Part shown: positions 63,372-64,000 of the stretch, in pieces
How positions within the stretch are numbered: position 1 is the first letter of the stretch
Layout: each line of letters starts with the position of its first letter
From: Drosophila pseudoobscura
Lineage: Eukaryota; Arthropoda; Insecta; Diptera; Drosophilidae
DNA length: 64,000 nucleotides
NCBI RefSeq assembly: GCF_009870125.1
Contig: NC_046679.1
Coordinates: 16,120,001-16,184,000 of the forward strand
Direction: 5' to 3'
Program-made: the position numbers and the translations under genes
The notes under the pieces: generated by a model
Database searches by the model: none
Seen by the model: only the letters and a program-made list of their open reading frames with translations
What the model was told of the DNA's origin: nothing

Positions 63372-64000
63372 ATGGTGGTCGCCACGCCCCCAACCACAGC
63401 AACGGGAGTAGGAGGCAGTAGTAGCAATAGCAGCAGCAGCAGTGGCAGCAATCCGGGTAATTGCTACATGGATCAGTACCAGAAGTACGCCACGCACTGC
63501 GAGCGGGCGGACAGCGGGAACGGAAGCGATCTGGAGAGCAACGGCGTTCCGGCCAAGCCCGCATCGCTGCTGACCGACGACAGCGAGGAGAGTGGTCCCT
63601 CCTCCCTGGGCAGTGACTCCCTCAACTGCAGCAGCACGGAGTACGTGCGTCAGGCGGCCTCCCAGCCCAGCGGCCAGCTGCAGCTGCAGCGGCAGCGGCA
63701 AAAGTCGATACGCATGCTGGGATCCCTGGGCTCCCTGCTGCCGGACTCCCTGCTGCGAGACATACGGGATCGGCGCAGTGCGGAGGAGTACGTGGTGCAG
63801 TACACGGGGACCGTCACTACCCAGGCCGATATCGATACCGATGCCGATGCCGAGGTCAAGGACAAGCCAATGCCAGCGGGCAAGATGTCGTTGCGCCTGT
63901 CCCGCGAGTCGCTTAGCGAGGAGAAAATCGAGGAGCTGCGTGCAGCCGTGGAGAGAGCCAACTTTGTGCAAACCGGTGAGGAGTCGTTGGACAGCATTGA
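63372..64000 (+). CDS. Start of an unrecognised gene, cut by the window edge
   Basis: The frame is open from the ATG at 63372 (aatcATGG) to the window end, 209 codons plus two bases. Codon use is strongly coding, with G/C-ending third positions throughout. The translation begins MVVATPPTTATG, has a Ser/Gly/Asn-rich stretch, then DSGNGSDLESNG and DDSEESGPSSLGSDS. An LGSLGSLLPDSLLRDIRDR helix-like segment follows. Near the end comes LSRESLSEEKIEELRAAVER, a probable amphipathic helix, and then NFVQTGEESLDSI. There is no signal peptide or membrane segment in this part, so it looks like an acidic, mostly disordered intracellular N-terminus. A potential donor ACCG|GTGAGG occurs at 63975/63976, so the exon may end there. 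I do not recognise the gene. Confidence 0.75.
   Translation, partial: MVVATPPTTATGVGGSSSNSSSSSGSNPGNCYMDQYQKYATHCERADSGNGSDLESNGVPAKPASLLTDDSEESGPSSLGSDSLNCSSTEYVRQAASQPSGQLQLQRQRQKSIRMLGSLGSLLPDSLLRDIRDRRSAEEYVVQYTGTVTTQADIDTDADAEVKDKPMPAGKMSLRLSRESLSEEKIEELRAAVERANFVQTGEESLDSI

Noticed and set aside
62847-63971. A 374-codon minus-strand frame opposite the last gene
   Set aside because: It is the antisense shadow of the GC-rich coding frame at 63372-64000 plus upstream DNA. Its translation is Leu/Ala/Arg-biased and has no domain, while the plus strand shows ordinary coding periodicity.

Overview
The window is nuclear DNA from a Drosophila fly, most likely of the obscura group (the D. pseudoobscura lineage). 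The genes have short 55-65 nt introns and are separated by AT-rich spacers. Most belong to the insect-only Osiris family, and one is an unmistakable neuropeptide F receptor. A dispersed repeat at about 51.3-52.0 kb matches, as I remember it, a family abundant in obscura-group genomes. In D. melanogaster the Osiris cluster lies at 83D-E on 3R (Muller E), in the dosage-sensitive Triplo-lethal region, so this is the proximal end of that cluster (Osi1 to Osi6) with its neighbours.

Layout from left to right. Osi6 (minus, 1.8-3.0 kb) is followed by 6.5 kb of spacer, then Osi5 (minus, 9.5-10.4 kb) and 5.6 kb of spacer. Osi4 (plus, 16.1-18.7 kb) is the only Osiris gene here on the plus strand and has two candidate last exons. 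Next come a three-exon Osiris gene probably equal to Osi24 (minus, 19.4-20.6 kb), the Gln-rich Osi3 (minus, 23.1-24.7 kb), a decayed jockey-like LINE (28.4-29.2 kb) and Osi2 (minus, 30.2-32.1 kb). A 10-kb stretch without genes separates Osi2 from NPFR (minus, 42.2-47.0 kb). NPFR appears to have a start exon that contributes only the ATG. Then follow an ecdysteroid-kinase-like gene (minus, 49.5-50.8 kb), an obscura-type repeat, a broken second copy of that kinase (52.1-52.5 kb), Osi1 (minus, 54.5-55.8 kb), a possible pogo-like MITE (58.1 kb), a five-Kazal secreted protein with a Thr/Ser-rich tail (minus, 59.1-61.6 kb) and the start of an unrecognised plus-strand gene (63.4 kb to the edge).

How the genes relate. 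The Osiris proteins share a signal peptide, a two-cysteine segment, a basic stretch followed by a long hydrophobic segment (DUF1676), and usually an AQxLAY-like tail. The family is known for roles in cuticle-secreting epithelia, trafficking and tracheal maturation. NPFR, the kinase-like gene and the Kazal gene are unrelated in function and look like passengers in a conserved gene neighbourhood. All gene models were spliced by hand from reading frame, GT/AG sites and phase. Every model closes in frame. UTRs and transcription starts are mostly unresolved.
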